Origin: an uncultured Bacteroidota bacterium
Lineage (GTDB): Bacteria > Bacteroidota > Rhodothermia > Balneolales > Balneolaceae
Direction: 5' to 3'
Length of the DNA: 57,817 nt
Assembly (NCBI GenBank): GCA_913057895.1
Contig: CAJXOH010000009.1
Coordinates: 1-57,817, forward strand
The position numbers and the translations under genes are program-made. Positions 9,150 through 18,419 of the stretch are shown here, piece by piece (within the stretch, counting starts at the first letter, position 1; each line of letters starts with the position of its first letter). The notes beneath the pieces were generated by a model. The model had not been told where the DNA came from. It ran no database searches and was given only the letters and a program-made list of their open reading frames with translations.

Positions 9150-9220
9150 AAATTCTTCATAGAGGAGCCGATGTTTTGCTATTTTAGCTGTTTGCCCAAT
9201 TCTCAAATCCAAGGTTTTTT

Positions 9221-12133
9221 GTGAGAGATTCCATCGTGGTTCGCGGCGCTCGCGAGCACAACTTGAAAAATATCGACATTGATATCCCGCGCGAACGGCT
9301 CGTCGTGGTCACAGGGCTTTCTGGATCAGGGAAATCCTCTTTAGCCTTTGATACGATTTATGCAGAAGGGCAACGCCGCTTTATGGAATCGCTGTCTGCG
9401 TATGCGCGTCAATTCCTTGGGATGATGGAACGACCTGCTGTCGATTTTATCGATGGATTGTCCCCTGTGATCTCTATTGATCAAAAAACGACCAACCGAA
9501 ACCCTCGTTCTACCGTCGGCACGGTCACCGAAATCACCGATTTCTTGCGCCTATTGTATGCTCGGACAGCCGTTCCGTACAGCTACAAAAGTGGCGAAAA
9601 AATGGCCAAGCAAACCACTGATCAACTGGTTGAATCGATTCTTTCGCTCCCTGAAGGAACCAAGGCGTATTGTTTTGCCCCCGTGGTGCGGTCTCGAAAA
9701 GGTCATTACAAAGAGCTCTTCGAGCAAATGGCTCGCCAAGGGTTTCTACGAGCTCGGGTGGATGGAGAGATGATGGATCTTGACCAAGACATTCAACTTG
9801 ATCGATACAAGACACATACGATTGACATCGTTGTCGATCGCTTTGTGATTTCACCCAAGAGTGCTCAGCGCGTGACAGACTCGGTACGGATGGCCTTAGA
9901 GTTGGCTGATGGGTACTTAGTGTTGGGCATTCAAGCAGAGGGTGCGGGTCCTACTCAGCTTGAAGACAAGGTGTATTCAAAACATCTTTTTGATCCCATT
10001 AGTGGGTTGAGTTATGAAGATCCAGCACCCAATCTCTTCTCGTTTAACTCGCCCAAGGGTGCGTGTAAAGGGTGTAATGGCCTGGGGTATCGCTATGATA
10101 TTGATCGGGCGTTGGTCATACCAAACCCTGAACAATCGGTGCGTCAAGGTGGGATCCGTTTTTTAGGGAAACCTCGAGACATGTTTCAATTTAGTCTTCT
10201 AGAGGCGGTCATGAAGGCCTATGATGTGGACTTTGATACTCCTTTAAAGGAAGCGTCAGCAGAATTCATGGACACACTGTTTGATGGGTCTGGCCGTGAG
10301 AAATTTGATGTGATTGTTGAAGGGGGAAGTGCTGGAGCAGGTACTGGGCAGCGGAACCGTGGTGTAACATATCGCCATGCCTATCCTGGACTCAAGCGAA
10401 TAATTCGCGAACAATATGAAGGAAGTTCGTCGAGTAATGTTCGAGCCAAAGCTGAGGCGTTTATGTCCAAGATGGTGTGTTCAGAATGTGAAGGTGGACG
10501 CCTAAATAAGGAAGCCCTCTCCTATCGACTTGGGGCGTACAACATTGCGGAGTTATCACGCATGGATATCGCTCAATTTCGGGAAGCACTGGGATCGATG
10601 GAGCTCACCGAAAGGCAACGACAAATTGGCCACCTTGTGCTCAAGGAGGTCTTGGATAGAGCCGATTTTTTGCTAAACGTTGGTCTTGGATACTTGTCGC
10701 TGGACCGAGAAGCGCAAACATTGAGTGGAGGCGAAGCTCAACGTATTCGACTGGCCACCCAGATCGGAACGCAACTTGTAGGGGTTCTTTATGTGCTTGA
10801 TGAACCCAGTATTGGACTCCATCAACGAGATAATGTCAAACTTATCCAATCGCTTGAGCAGCTACGCGACCTAGGAAATTCCGTGTTGGTCGTAGAACAT
10901 GATCGCGAGACAATCGAGCGAGCTGATTTTGTCGTAGACTTGGGGCCAGGGGCAGGAACCCATGGCGGGGAACTCATTAGTGCAGGGAATCCTGAAGAGA
11001 TGCCAGACACCTCTCTTACCGCACAATACATGAAGGATTTACGGCGTATTGAAGTGGCCAAGACCCCACGAAAGGGAAATGGAAAGACTCTCACATTACG
11101 AGGCGCTACAGGGCATAATCTCAAGAACGTCACATGCACGCTACCTCTCGGTCGATTTATTTGTGTCACGGGGGTAAGTGGAAGTGGAAAGAGCTCGCTC
11201 ATCAACCACACGCTGACCCCTTTGTTGAGCCAGCATTTTTACAAGTCGTTGGCAACGCCACTGCCCTATCAGTCGATTGAAGGGATTGAGCACATCGACA
11301 AAATCATCAGCATTGATCAAAGCCCCATAGGGCGAACACCTCGTTCGAATCCAGGAACCTATACCAAGGTATTTGACCACATTCGGATGCTATTTGCTGA
11401 GCTACCTGAATCCAAAATTCGTGGGTATGGGCAAGGTCGATTCTCATTTAATGTGAAAGGAGGGCGTTGTGAAACCTGCACAGGTGATGGTGTGCGCAAA
11501 ATCGAGATGAATTTCTTGCCCGATGTCTATGTGGCCTGTGAGCGGTGCGGAGGCAAACGGTATAACCGAGACACTCTTGAAATTTTTTATCAAGGTAAAT
11601 CGATCCACGATGTGCTAGAGATGCCTGTGGAAGAGGCTGTGGAGTTTTTCAAAAATATCCCATCCATTCACAGAAAACTTGAAACCCTGATGTCAGTGGG
11701 GCTTGGGTATATCACCATAGGTCAGTCAAGTACGACGATTAGTGGAGGGGAGGCTCAACGGATGAAATTATCGCGGGAACTCTCCAAAACAGGGACTGGG
11801 AATACCTTGTATGTGATGGATGAACCTACCACAGGACTCCATTTTCATGATGTAAAACAGCTCGTTGATGTCATCCAACGCCTTGTGGACCGTGGGAACA
11901 CAGTGATCGTGATTGAGCACAATATGGATCTTATCAAGGCTGCAGATTGGGTGATTGATATGGGACCTGAAGGGGGGCGTGGTGGTGGTGAAATTTTGGT
12001 TGAGGGATCCCCGAAAGAACTTGCTTCTTTGAAAGGAAAGGACTTGCAGAGGAGCTATACAGCACAATTTCTGAAAGAAGAATTCGATCGTATAAAAAAG
12101 GCACCGAAACCGATTGCCGAAACACTTTCATGA
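9221..12133 (+). CDS. uvrA: Excinuclease ABC subunit UvrA
   Basis: 970 residues from a GTG start placed directly before the conserved [14 protein letters not shown]. UvrA is the damage-sensing ABC ATPase of nucleotide excision repair. Both ATP sites are complete: Walker A GLSGSGKS (about 32-39) and GVSGSGKS (about 650), with signature LSGGEAQRI and ISGGEAQRM and matching Walker B DEPS/DEPT. The second zinc module is intact (Cys750, Cys753, Cys773, Cys776). The first zinc module keeps only one CxxC pair (Cys282, Cys285); the upstream pair is replaced by a stretch ending [10 protein letters not shown], a pattern I recall from Bacteroidota UvrA. The protein is slightly longer than the usual 940 residues. 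Monocistronic, divergent from the DAHP synthase gene. Confidence 0.97.
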   Translation: MRDSIVVRGAREHNLKNIDIDIPRERLVVVTGLSGSGKSSLAFDTIYAEGQRRFMESLSAYARQFLGMMERPAVDFIDGLSPVISIDQKTTNRNPRSTVGTVTEITDFLRLLYARTAVPYSYKSGEKMAKQTTDQLVESILSLPEGTKAYCFAPVVRSRKGHYKELFEQMARQGFLRARVDGEMMDLDQDIQLDRYKTHTIDIVVDRFVISPKSAQRVTDSVRMALELADGYLVLGIQAEGAGPTQLEDKVYSKHLFDPISGLSYEDPAPNLFSFNSPKGACKGCNGLGYRYDIDRALVIPNPEQSVRQGGIRFLGKPRDMFQFSLLEAVMKAYDVDFDTPLKEASAEFMDTLFDGSGREKFDVIVEGGSAGAGTGQRNRGVTYRHAYPGLKRIIREQYEGSSSSNVRAKAEAFMSKMVCSECEGGRLNKEALSYRLGAYNIAELSRMDIAQFREALGSMELTERQRQIGHLVLKEVLDRADFLLNVGLGYLSLDREAQTLSGGEAQRIRLATQIGTQLVGVLYVLDEPSIGLHQRDNVKLIQSLEQLRDLGNSVLVVEHDRETIERADFVVDLGPGAGTHGGELISAGNPEEMPDTSLTAQYMKDLRRIEVAKTPRKGNGKTLTLRGATGHNLKNVTCTLPLGRFICVTGVSGSGKSSLINHTLTPLLSQHFYKSLATPLPYQSIEGIEHIDKIISIDQSPIGRTPRSNPGTYTKVFDHIRMLFAELPESKIRGYGQGRFSFNVKGGRCETCTGDGVRKIEMNFLPDVYVACERCGGKRYNRDTLEIFYQGKSIHDVLEMPVEEAVEFFKNIPSIHRKLETLMSVGLGYITIGQSSTTISGGEAQRMKLSRELSKTGTGNTLYVMDEPTTGLHFHDVKQLVDVIQRLVDRGNTVIVIEHNMDLIKAADWVIDMGPEGGRGGGEILVEGSPKELASLKGKDLQRSYTAQFLKEEFDRIKKAPKPIAETLS

Positions 12134-12194
12134 GAGCCATGAACTTGTTTATATTTAATGTTTGCTCATTTGCACTAGATAACCCCCTATTCTA

Positions 12195-13994
12195 ATGAAA
12201 GGATTTGGATTACGCTCAGCGGCTATTGTCGCTTTTTTGCTTTTAACACTGTTTTATTTGTTCCCTACTGTCCGGTTGGCTTTGATGGAGCGTAATGCTG
12301 ACAGCCTACCTGAGGCTGATCGTACGTTTTATCTAGAGCAAAACCGTACCGTCATGGATGATCTTCGTGAACAAGCGATTTCGCTTGGTCTGGATCTCAA
12401 GGGTGGTATGCACGTGTCGCTAGAAGTAGGAACAGCCGAACTCTTGGTAGAACTAGCCGGTGAGTATGGTGATGATACTTTTGAGTCTCAGGTTGCCGAG
12501 GCTGCAGCGATTGCCTTGGAAGATCGCACCGATATTATCGACGAGTTTGTGGAGATTTTTACAACGGCGAATCCTGAGGGGCGCTTGAGTCGCTATTTCA
12601 GATCCGATGCGGCTGAAATTGGACGTACCTCTACCAATGAGGAGATTGTTCTTTACCTCAAAACTCAGCGAGATGCAGCAGTTGATCGTGCGATGGAAAT
12701 TGTCCGCAACCGTGTGGATCGCTTTGGTGTAACTGAGCCTGCGATTTACAAACAAGGTGCGAATCGTATCGTGGTTGAGCTTCCTGGTGTCGACGATAAA
12801 GAGCGTGTCCGGAATCTATTGAAAGGGACGGCAAGGCTTGAGTTTCGTTTGGCTGCCGATGGCGAAGAGCTTATTGCTGCAAGAGAACGAGTCTATGATT
12901 ACTTCCAGCCTAATGCAGAGGACTCTGCAAGTGGAGGTGTCAACCCTTTAAATGATCTGTTAATCCTGCAAGGAAACTCCAATGTCGTATTTGGCTACGC
13001 TGCAGAGACGGATATTGCAGAAGTAAATGAGCTTATTGATGATGAAAATGTGCAGCGGTTGTTGCCTCGTAATACAACGCTATTGTGGGCTGCAAGTGAG
13101 TTTGCGCAAGACGAGACCAATTCCTATTTCGAGTTGATCGGTGTACGATCAGAAGCTGAGCTCACGGGTGATGTAATTACTGAGGCGAGTGTTCAGTTTG
13201 ATCCAGTCACCAATATTCCTGAAGTCTCCATGTCTATGAACACGCAAGGAGCACGGACATGGTCACGAATTACAGGTGCAAATATTAACAAACCGATTGC
13301 CATCGTTCTCGACGGCGTGGTCTACTCCTATCCTGTTGTTCAAAACAAAATTAGCAATGGTCAGTCGTCCATTAATGGATTGGCAGATCTTGCAGAAGCT
13401 GAAGATTTGGTGAACATCCTCCTTTCCGGGGCGTTACCTGCACCTCTCGAAATCATTGAAGAGCAGACTGTGGGGGCAACCCTTGGTGAAGCTTCCATCC
13501 GGGCAGGGTTATTCTCTATTGTCACTGGATTGACCATTGTCGCACTCTTTATGATGGTGTATTACCGTGGAGGTGGTGCTGTTGCTGACTTGGCCCTCCT
13601 TGTAAACATTATCTTTATTCTCGGGATTCTTGCAGCCTTCAAAGCAACACTGACCCTACCAGGGATCGCTGGTATCGTATTAACGATTGGTATGGCTGTC
13701 GATGCAAATGTCCTCATTTTCGATCGTATTCGTGAGGAGATGCGTCTTGGTAAGACACTCAAGGCTGGTATCGAAAGTGGATACAACAATGCTCTTAGCG
13801 CCATTTTGGATGCGAATGTGACCACGTTCTTTGTGGGCGTGATTCTGTACAGCTTTGGTGTTGGCCCTATTAAAGGATTTGCCGTTACACTCATGGCAGG
13901 AATTGCTTCGTCATTGTTCAGCGCACTTGTGTTATCCCGCGTATTGGTAGAGAACCTTGCGTACCGCGAAAAATCTGCCATTAGCTTTGGATAA
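12195..13994 (+). CDS. secD: Protein translocase subunit SecD
   Basis: 599 residues. An N-terminal membrane segment (about 6-26) is followed by LGLDLKGGMHV, the conserved D1 motif, a large periplasmic P1 region (about 70-420), and five C-terminal membrane segments containing GMAVDANVLIFDRIREE. SecD works with SecF to pull preproteins across the inner membrane using the proton motive force. The gene lies 49 bases before secF on the same strand, so they form an operon. Separate SecD and SecF contrast with the fused SecDF typical of classical Bacteroidetes. Confidence 0.97.
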   Translation: MKGFGLRSAAIVAFLLLTLFYLFPTVRLALMERNADSLPEADRTFYLEQNRTVMDDLREQAISLGLDLKGGMHVSLEVGTAELLVELAGEYGDDTFESQVAEAAAIALEDRTDIIDEFVEIFTTANPEGRLSRYFRSDAAEIGRTSTNEEIVLYLKTQRDAAVDRAMEIVRNRVDRFGVTEPAIYKQGANRIVVELPGVDDKERVRNLLKGTARLEFRLAADGEELIAARERVYDYFQPNAEDSASGGVNPLNDLLILQGNSNVVFGYAAETDIAEVNELIDDENVQRLLPRNTTLLWAASEFAQDETNSYFELIGVRSEAELTGDVITEASVQFDPVTNIPEVSMSMNTQGARTWSRITGANINKPIAIVLDGVVYSYPVVQNKISNGQSSINGLADLAEAEDLVNILLSGALPAPLEIIEEQTVGATLGEASIRAGLFSIVTGLTIVALFMMVYYRGGGAVADLALLVNIIFILGILAAFKATLTLPGIAGIVLTIGMAVDANVLIFDRIREEMRLGKTLKAGIESGYNNALSAILDANVTTFFVGVILYSFGVGPIKGFAVTLMAGIASSLFSALVLSRVLVENLAYREKSAISFG

Positions 13995-14043
13995 AACACA
14001 TTATTAACCAAGACATTAGCCTTTATCACTTGACCCCCCAATT

Positions 14044-14958
14044 ATGAGATGGTTTGAAACCCCTTCCTTTGACTTCGTGTCCACCCACCGCAAGGCGTAC
14101 ATCTTTTCGGCAATCCTATTTGTAGCCTCCCTTGCGATTATCCTTGTCAAGGGCCTTCAGTATGGCATCGATTTCCGAGGTGGAAAAGAGTTTGTTGTAA
14201 ACTTTAGTGAGCCTGTCGAGGTTACAGCTGTGCGGGATGCACTTGTTGAGCCACTTGGAGGCGCACCTGAAGTGAAGAAATTTGGCGCGGACACCGATTT
14301 AATGATCCGTACCGATGCCGATGGGACCATCAATGAAGTCCAAGGACAACTACTCGATGGTTTAGCTAATGCATTCCAAGGCGTCGAAACCTCGGTAGAA
14401 AAGACCTATATCGTGTCTCCACGATTTGCAGAAGACTTAAAGATTGGGGCACTAAACTCAATCTTATTCGCGGTCTCCATCATCTTTCTTTACATCCTTA
14501 TTCGCTTTAGGTATTGGTATTACTCGCTTGGCGCAGTCGTTGCCTTGATACACGATGTCGTGATTGTTTTGGGAATCTTCACGTTATTGACAGATGTTGT
14601 CCCATTTAGCATTCAGATTGACCAAGCCATGATTGCTGCCTTCCTTACCATTGTTGGATACTCCTTGAATGATACGGTGGTGGTATTCGATAGGATTCGT
14701 GAAAACTCAAAGGCCTACAAGCAGCTCGCATTTCCTGACATGGTGAACCGTAGCTTAAATGACACATTGAGTCGTACGGTCATTACCTCCATCACTACAC
14801 TCTTTGTGGTCGTGATTTTGTTTGTCTTTGGTGGAGAAGTGCTCAAAGGGTTCTCTCTTGCACTCATTATCGGTGTAATTTTAGGGACCTATAGTTCGTT
14901 ATTTATTGGTAGCGCAATGATTGTTGAATTGAAAGCGCTGCGTACAAAAAAAGACTAA
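14044..14958 (+). CDS. secF: Protein translocase subunit SecF
   Basis: 304 residues, the usual SecF size. There is an N-terminal membrane segment, YGIDFRGGKEF (the SecF counterpart of the SecD D1 motif), a small periplasmic domain, then five membrane segments including SLNDTVVVFDRIREN. It forms a complex with SecD and SecYEG in the inner membrane. It follows secD by 49 bases and precedes the STAS gene by 17 bases, so secD-secF-STAS-purA may be one transcript. Confidence 0.97.
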   Translation: MRWFETPSFDFVSTHRKAYIFSAILFVASLAIILVKGLQYGIDFRGGKEFVVNFSEPVEVTAVRDALVEPLGGAPEVKKFGADTDLMIRTDADGTINEVQGQLLDGLANAFQGVETSVEKTYIVSPRFAEDLKIGALNSILFAVSIIFLYILIRFRYWYYSLGAVVALIHDVVIVLGIFTLLTDVVPFSIQIDQAMIAAFLTIVGYSLNDTVVVFDRIRENSKAYKQLAFPDMVNRSLNDTLSRTVITSITTLFVVVILFVFGGEVLKGFSLALIIGVILGTYSSLFIGSAMIVELKALRTKKD

Positions 14959-14975
14959 TCTGAATTGAGTCACTC

Positions 14976-15317
14976 ATGACCCTCTCCTCTCGAAAAGAAC
15001 AAGACGTAGTGGTATTTACCCTGGCAGATGATGTCCTCGGAGGGGCAGATTCGCTTGTGCTGAATGAAGCGATCCACGAGGCGATTGGTGAGGGTACTAA
15101 AAAGTTTGTGATCGAGCTTGGCGACGTGAAGTTCATGAGCTCAACGGGGCTTGGGATGCTTATTGGTGCTCACACCTCCATTAAAAAGGCCAATGCCCAC
15201 TTGGTAATCGCAGGGGCTACCGAAAAAATCTCGGAATTGTTTTACATCACAAAGTTGGACACCATTTTCTCCCTTGCAGCACATACTGCTGCTGCACTTG
15301 ATCAACTTGAGGCCTGA
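14976..15317 (+). CDS. STAS-domain anti-sigma factor antagonist
   Basis: 113 residues, a single STAS domain of the SpoIIAA/RsbV type. The motif FMSSTGLGMLI contains the serine normally phosphorylated by a partner anti-sigma kinase. Such proteins release a sigma factor, or control another output, when unphosphorylated. No RsbW-like kinase, phosphatase or sigma factor is present in the window, so the partner lies elsewhere. The gene begins 17 bases after secF and ends two bases before purA, so expression is probably coupled to these housekeeping genes. Confidence 0.88.
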   Translation: MTLSSRKEQDVVVFTLADDVLGGADSLVLNEAIHEAIGEGTKKFVIELGDVKFMSSTGLGMLIGAHTSIKKANAHLVIAGATEKISELFYITKLDTIFSLAAHTAAALDQLEA

Positions 15318-15319
15318 CA

Positions 15320-16603
15320 ATGCCTGTACGTGTCGTAGTGGGCGCCCAATGGGGAGATGAAGGTAAAGGCAAAATTGTTGACACATTAGCTAAGAGTGCT
15401 CGGTATGTCATCCGATACCAAGGAGGGGCAAATGCGGGTCACACGTTAAAATTTGATGACACTGAAGTTGTACTCCATTTAATTCCATCGGGGATCTTTA
15501 ATGGGGATGCTATTTGTGTAATTGGCAATGGGGTCGTTGCCGATCCGATTAAGCTTGCAGAAGAAATTGAAGGGGTTCGTGCAAAAGGAGTCTCTCTAGA
15601 AGGGCGATTCAGGATATCGGACTCTGCGCATGTGATTTTACCCTACCATCGAGTGCTCGACCAAGTCAAAGAGAAACATCGTGGAGCTGGGGCTATTGGA
15701 ACCACGGGTCGTGGAATAGGACCTTCTTATGTAAGTAAAGTAGCCCGTGTAGGGTTGCGTATGGGTGACCTGCTTGATCTAGATAGTGCGGTTGAACGCA
15801 TGCGTGAGGTTGTAGAGGAGATTAACCATTCGCTCGTGACGGTCTATGATGAGCAACCACTCTCTCTTGACGACATGATTGCAGAACTCACGCCTGCTTT
15901 GGAGACCATTAGGCCATTCATTGGTACAACCGTCCATGAATTACATGATGCTGTGGATGATGGAGAGTCCATATTACTTGAGGGCGCTCAAGGAAGCCTC
16001 TTGGATATTGACCATGGTACCTATCCTTATGTCACGTCCTCATCACCAACTAGTGGTGGCGCATGTACAGGAAGTGGTCTTTCCCCTCGATCGATTACAC
16101 ACGTGATGGGAATCACCAAAGCGTACTGTACAAGGGTGGGCAATGGGCCGTTTCCAACAGAGCTAGACGATGAGTATGGAGAGCTTTTACGAAAAGAAGG
16201 TCGTGAATTTGGTGCCACAACAGGTCGACCAAGAAGGTGTGGATGGCTCGATTTGGTCGCTCTTAGGTATGCCGTACGACTCAATGGAATGAACGAGATT
16301 GCCTTAACGAAACTCGATGTTTTGGATCATGTAGATCAGATAAAGGTGTGTGTCGGCTATGAACTCGACGGTCAGCGCGTGGAAGAGTTTCCTACAAAAT
16401 TAAGCGAGCTTGAACGGGTCGTTCCAATCTATGAAACGCTCCAAGGGTGGAAGGGTGAATCCACACGTAATATTGACACGTTCGAGGAGTTACCTGCTGC
16501 AGCTCAGGCCTATGTTGAGTGGGTGGAACAGAAATTGGGTGTGCCATTCACCATCGTAAGTACAGGGCCTGGAAGAGAAGAAACGTTGCAGCGTACAACC
16601 TAG
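15320..16603 (+). CDS. purA: Adenylosuccinate synthetase
   Basis: 427 residues. It catalyses GTP-dependent conversion of IMP and aspartate to adenylosuccinate, the first committed step to AMP. The N-terminal GAQWGDEGKGK carries the catalytic Asp, GGANAGHT carries the catalytic His, and IGTTGRGIGP and TGRPRRCGWLD are the IMP and aspartate loops. It ends with the usual VSTGPGREET signature. The ATG lies two bases after the stop of the STAS gene, which implies translational coupling. tRNA-Gly follows 32 bases later. purF lies 1.8 kb downstream on the same strand. Confidence 0.98.
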   Translation: MPVRVVVGAQWGDEGKGKIVDTLAKSARYVIRYQGGANAGHTLKFDDTEVVLHLIPSGIFNGDAICVIGNGVVADPIKLAEEIEGVRAKGVSLEGRFRISDSAHVILPYHRVLDQVKEKHRGAGAIGTTGRGIGPSYVSKVARVGLRMGDLLDLDSAVERMREVVEEINHSLVTVYDEQPLSLDDMIAELTPALETIRPFIGTTVHELHDAVDDGESILLEGAQGSLLDIDHGTYPYVTSSSPTSGGACTGSGLSPRSITHVMGITKAYCTRVGNGPFPTELDDEYGELLRKEGREFGATTGRPRRCGWLDLVALRYAVRLNGMNEIALTKLDVLDHVDQIKVCVGYELDGQRVEEFPTKLSELERVVPIYETLQGWKGESTRNIDTFEELPAAAQAYVEWVEQKLGVPFTIVSTGPGREETLQRTT

Positions 16604-16635
16604 CATCGTATATTTGCTGTTCCTCCAAAGGTTAC

Positions 16636-16708
16636 GCGAGAGTAGCTCAGCTGGTAGAGCACAACCTTGCCAAGGTTGGGGTCGCGGGTTCGAATCCCGT
16701 CTCTCGCT
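16636..16708 (+). tRNA. tRNA-Gly (GCC anticodon)
   Basis: The acceptor stem GCGAGAG/CTCTCGC, the D arm AGCTCAGCTGGTAGAGC, an anticodon arm with loop TTGCCAA (anticodon GCC) and the T arm GCGGGTTCGAATCCCGT are all in place. The discriminator base is T, as expected for glycine tRNA. The next bases are CA rather than CCA, so the CCA end must be added after transcription. It lies between purA and the lipoprotein gene. Confidence 0.98.
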
Positions 16709-16728
16709 CATTCATCGATCTTAAAAGA

Positions 16729-18369
16729 ATGATAAACGTTCTTCACCGCGCACTCACATTTTTTGCGGCGCTTCTTCTCCTATCCTCTTGTGATTTTTCC
16801 AATTTAAGTGATGCAATAGATGATTTTAATCTAGTTATTGAGCCAGAGCCAATAGACTACTTTGCTACAATTCATTTTTTCGATGCAAAAACAGAAGCAC
16901 TGATAACATCTCCCATAACCATTACCATTGGAGATGAGGCCTCGGGCAAGGTGATTGATGTGCTGTCAGATCCTATTGATACAGAGACCGTAGATAAAGG
17001 GGTTTTTTCTTTTGGGTATGACGGCGTAGCGTCAACTGCCTCACCTGTTGAGATACCTCTTACGATAACGTCAAATCGATACGAAACATTAGAATTCAGT
17101 GTTATTTTATCAGATTCAACGACCTTTGTGGATATATCTCTCATAGACCCAAACAATCCACCAACGTACTATAAAGAAGGAACTGAGACACTCAATCTAT
17201 CTAATGATGGTGTTTTAGTTGATTCTATCAATGTACCTCTCGATGAGAATGGATCGTTCTTTGAGCTTGGATCTGGATTTAGCGTAACTGATGAGAGTGG
17301 ATTGGTCATTACTGGGACTCCACAAATTGATGTGTCACTCCACAATTTCACAGTTTATGAAGAACGCATTAATGACGAAAAGCCTGAGGGGATATTACTC
17401 ATTGAGGATGAGGCACTCGTCCCACTAAGTCGCGTAGATATTCAAGTCAAAGGAGGAGTGGCAAAACAACGAAGTAAGCAAGCCGTTAATTTTGCCGATG
17501 AAGATCGCCCAACATATAGAATTCGCCATAAGTTTACTACATGGAGCGGGTGGGGTCAAAGAGATATAATAGATATAGAAAACTACCGCTTTATGTACCA
17601 GTCCTACAGTGGAGTACTTAAGACGCTAACCCAAAAAAGCATTAAAGATTACGAGTTCATTGAGTCAGAGAATGTCCATTTCATGACGTTCGATTTTGAA
17701 GTGCCAAGCGATGCAAAAGACGACCATTCAATTTGGATTATGCGCAAATCACCAAGTCAGTGTTTTCTCTCCGACTTGAAGGTAATCCCAGACGATTTTT
17801 CATCTGATGCAGCACTGTATACTTCTTCTTATAGATATTTGGGGGAGTATAAAATCAAAGACGGGTTTATCGGAAAAAGTGCTTCTAGAGATTACAATCG
17901 TGGAGTTTTAGTGTATCTCAATGATGGCATTGAACCTGGAAACTACTTTATATACTCAAACCTACATGGCATTCAAAGCAATCGTTTTGATGGTTGTGAT
18001 ACCTCCACACCGATTGAGTTTCCAGGGCTATTTGATGACATTGAAGCACGTGTCGAGCTAACATGTAAGAACCCAAATGAGAAACTTCGAATATCGAATA
18101 TTCCTACAGCTACTATCTCTTACAAAGTAGCTGATGGCAATCCTGATAGTCGTGAAGGTTGGGTGCGCACAGGAATTACTCAATACTACAACAGCTCTAC
18201 CATGGCATTGGTTTACGCTACGTTTCCAATATTTAATGTTGACCTTTTACGAGAACCAACATATTACTTCAAATTAAAAGTTGGGGGTGATGTGATTGAC
18301 AGAACCGTCACTATTGATTCTGGTGACTTTACGTATACAGAAACCGTAGATGTTGAATTTTGCCGATAA
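16729..18369 (+). CDS. Large lipoprotein of unknown function
   Basis: 546 residues from the ATG at 16729, which starts a lipoprotein signal peptide with lipobox LSSC; longer open frames upstream run through the tRNA and are not credible. I do not recognise the family. The first 180 residues or so look like beta-rich, carboxypeptidase-regulatory or Ig-like modules (alternating hydrophobic strands, many Asp/Thr/Ser). The rest is mixed, with a few scattered cysteines (for example SQCFLS, DGCDTST, LTCKNP, and one in the last two residues). It is acidic and probably outer-membrane anchored. Codon usage looks more A/T-rich than purA and purF on either side, which may reflect relaxed selection or recent acquisition beside a tRNA. 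A weak 6-bp hairpin overlaps the stop. Confidence 0.7.
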   Translation: MINVLHRALTFFAALLLLSSCDFSNLSDAIDDFNLVIEPEPIDYFATIHFFDAKTEALITSPITITIGDEASGKVIDVLSDPIDTETVDKGVFSFGYDGVASTASPVEIPLTITSNRYETLEFSVILSDSTTFVDISLIDPNNPPTYYKEGTETLNLSNDGVLVDSINVPLDENGSFFELGSGFSVTDESGLVITGTPQIDVSLHNFTVYEERINDEKPEGILLIEDEALVPLSRVDIQVKGGVAKQRSKQAVNFADEDRPTYRIRHKFTTWSGWGQRDIIDIENYRFMYQSYSGVLKTLTQKSIKDYEFIESENVHFMTFDFEVPSDAKDDHSIWIMRKSPSQCFLSDLKVIPDDFSSDAALYTSSYRYLGEYKIKDGFIGKSASRDYNRGVLVYLNDGIEPGNYFIYSNLHGIQSNRFDGCDTSTPIEFPGLFDDIEARVELTCKNPNEKLRISNIPTATISYKVADGNPDSREGWVRTGITQYYNSSTMALVYATFPIFNVDLLREPTYYFKLKVGGDVIDRTVTIDSGDFTYTETVDVEFCR

Positions 18370-18419
18370 ACTCTTGGTTTTAGAGTTCTCATTCACATGT
18401 ATAAGTTGTAGTTTTATAC

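Noticed and set aside
16519..16728. N-terminal extension of the 546-residue lipoprotein
   Set aside because: It would run through purA and the tRNA gene; the ATG at 16729 starts a perfect lipoprotein signal.
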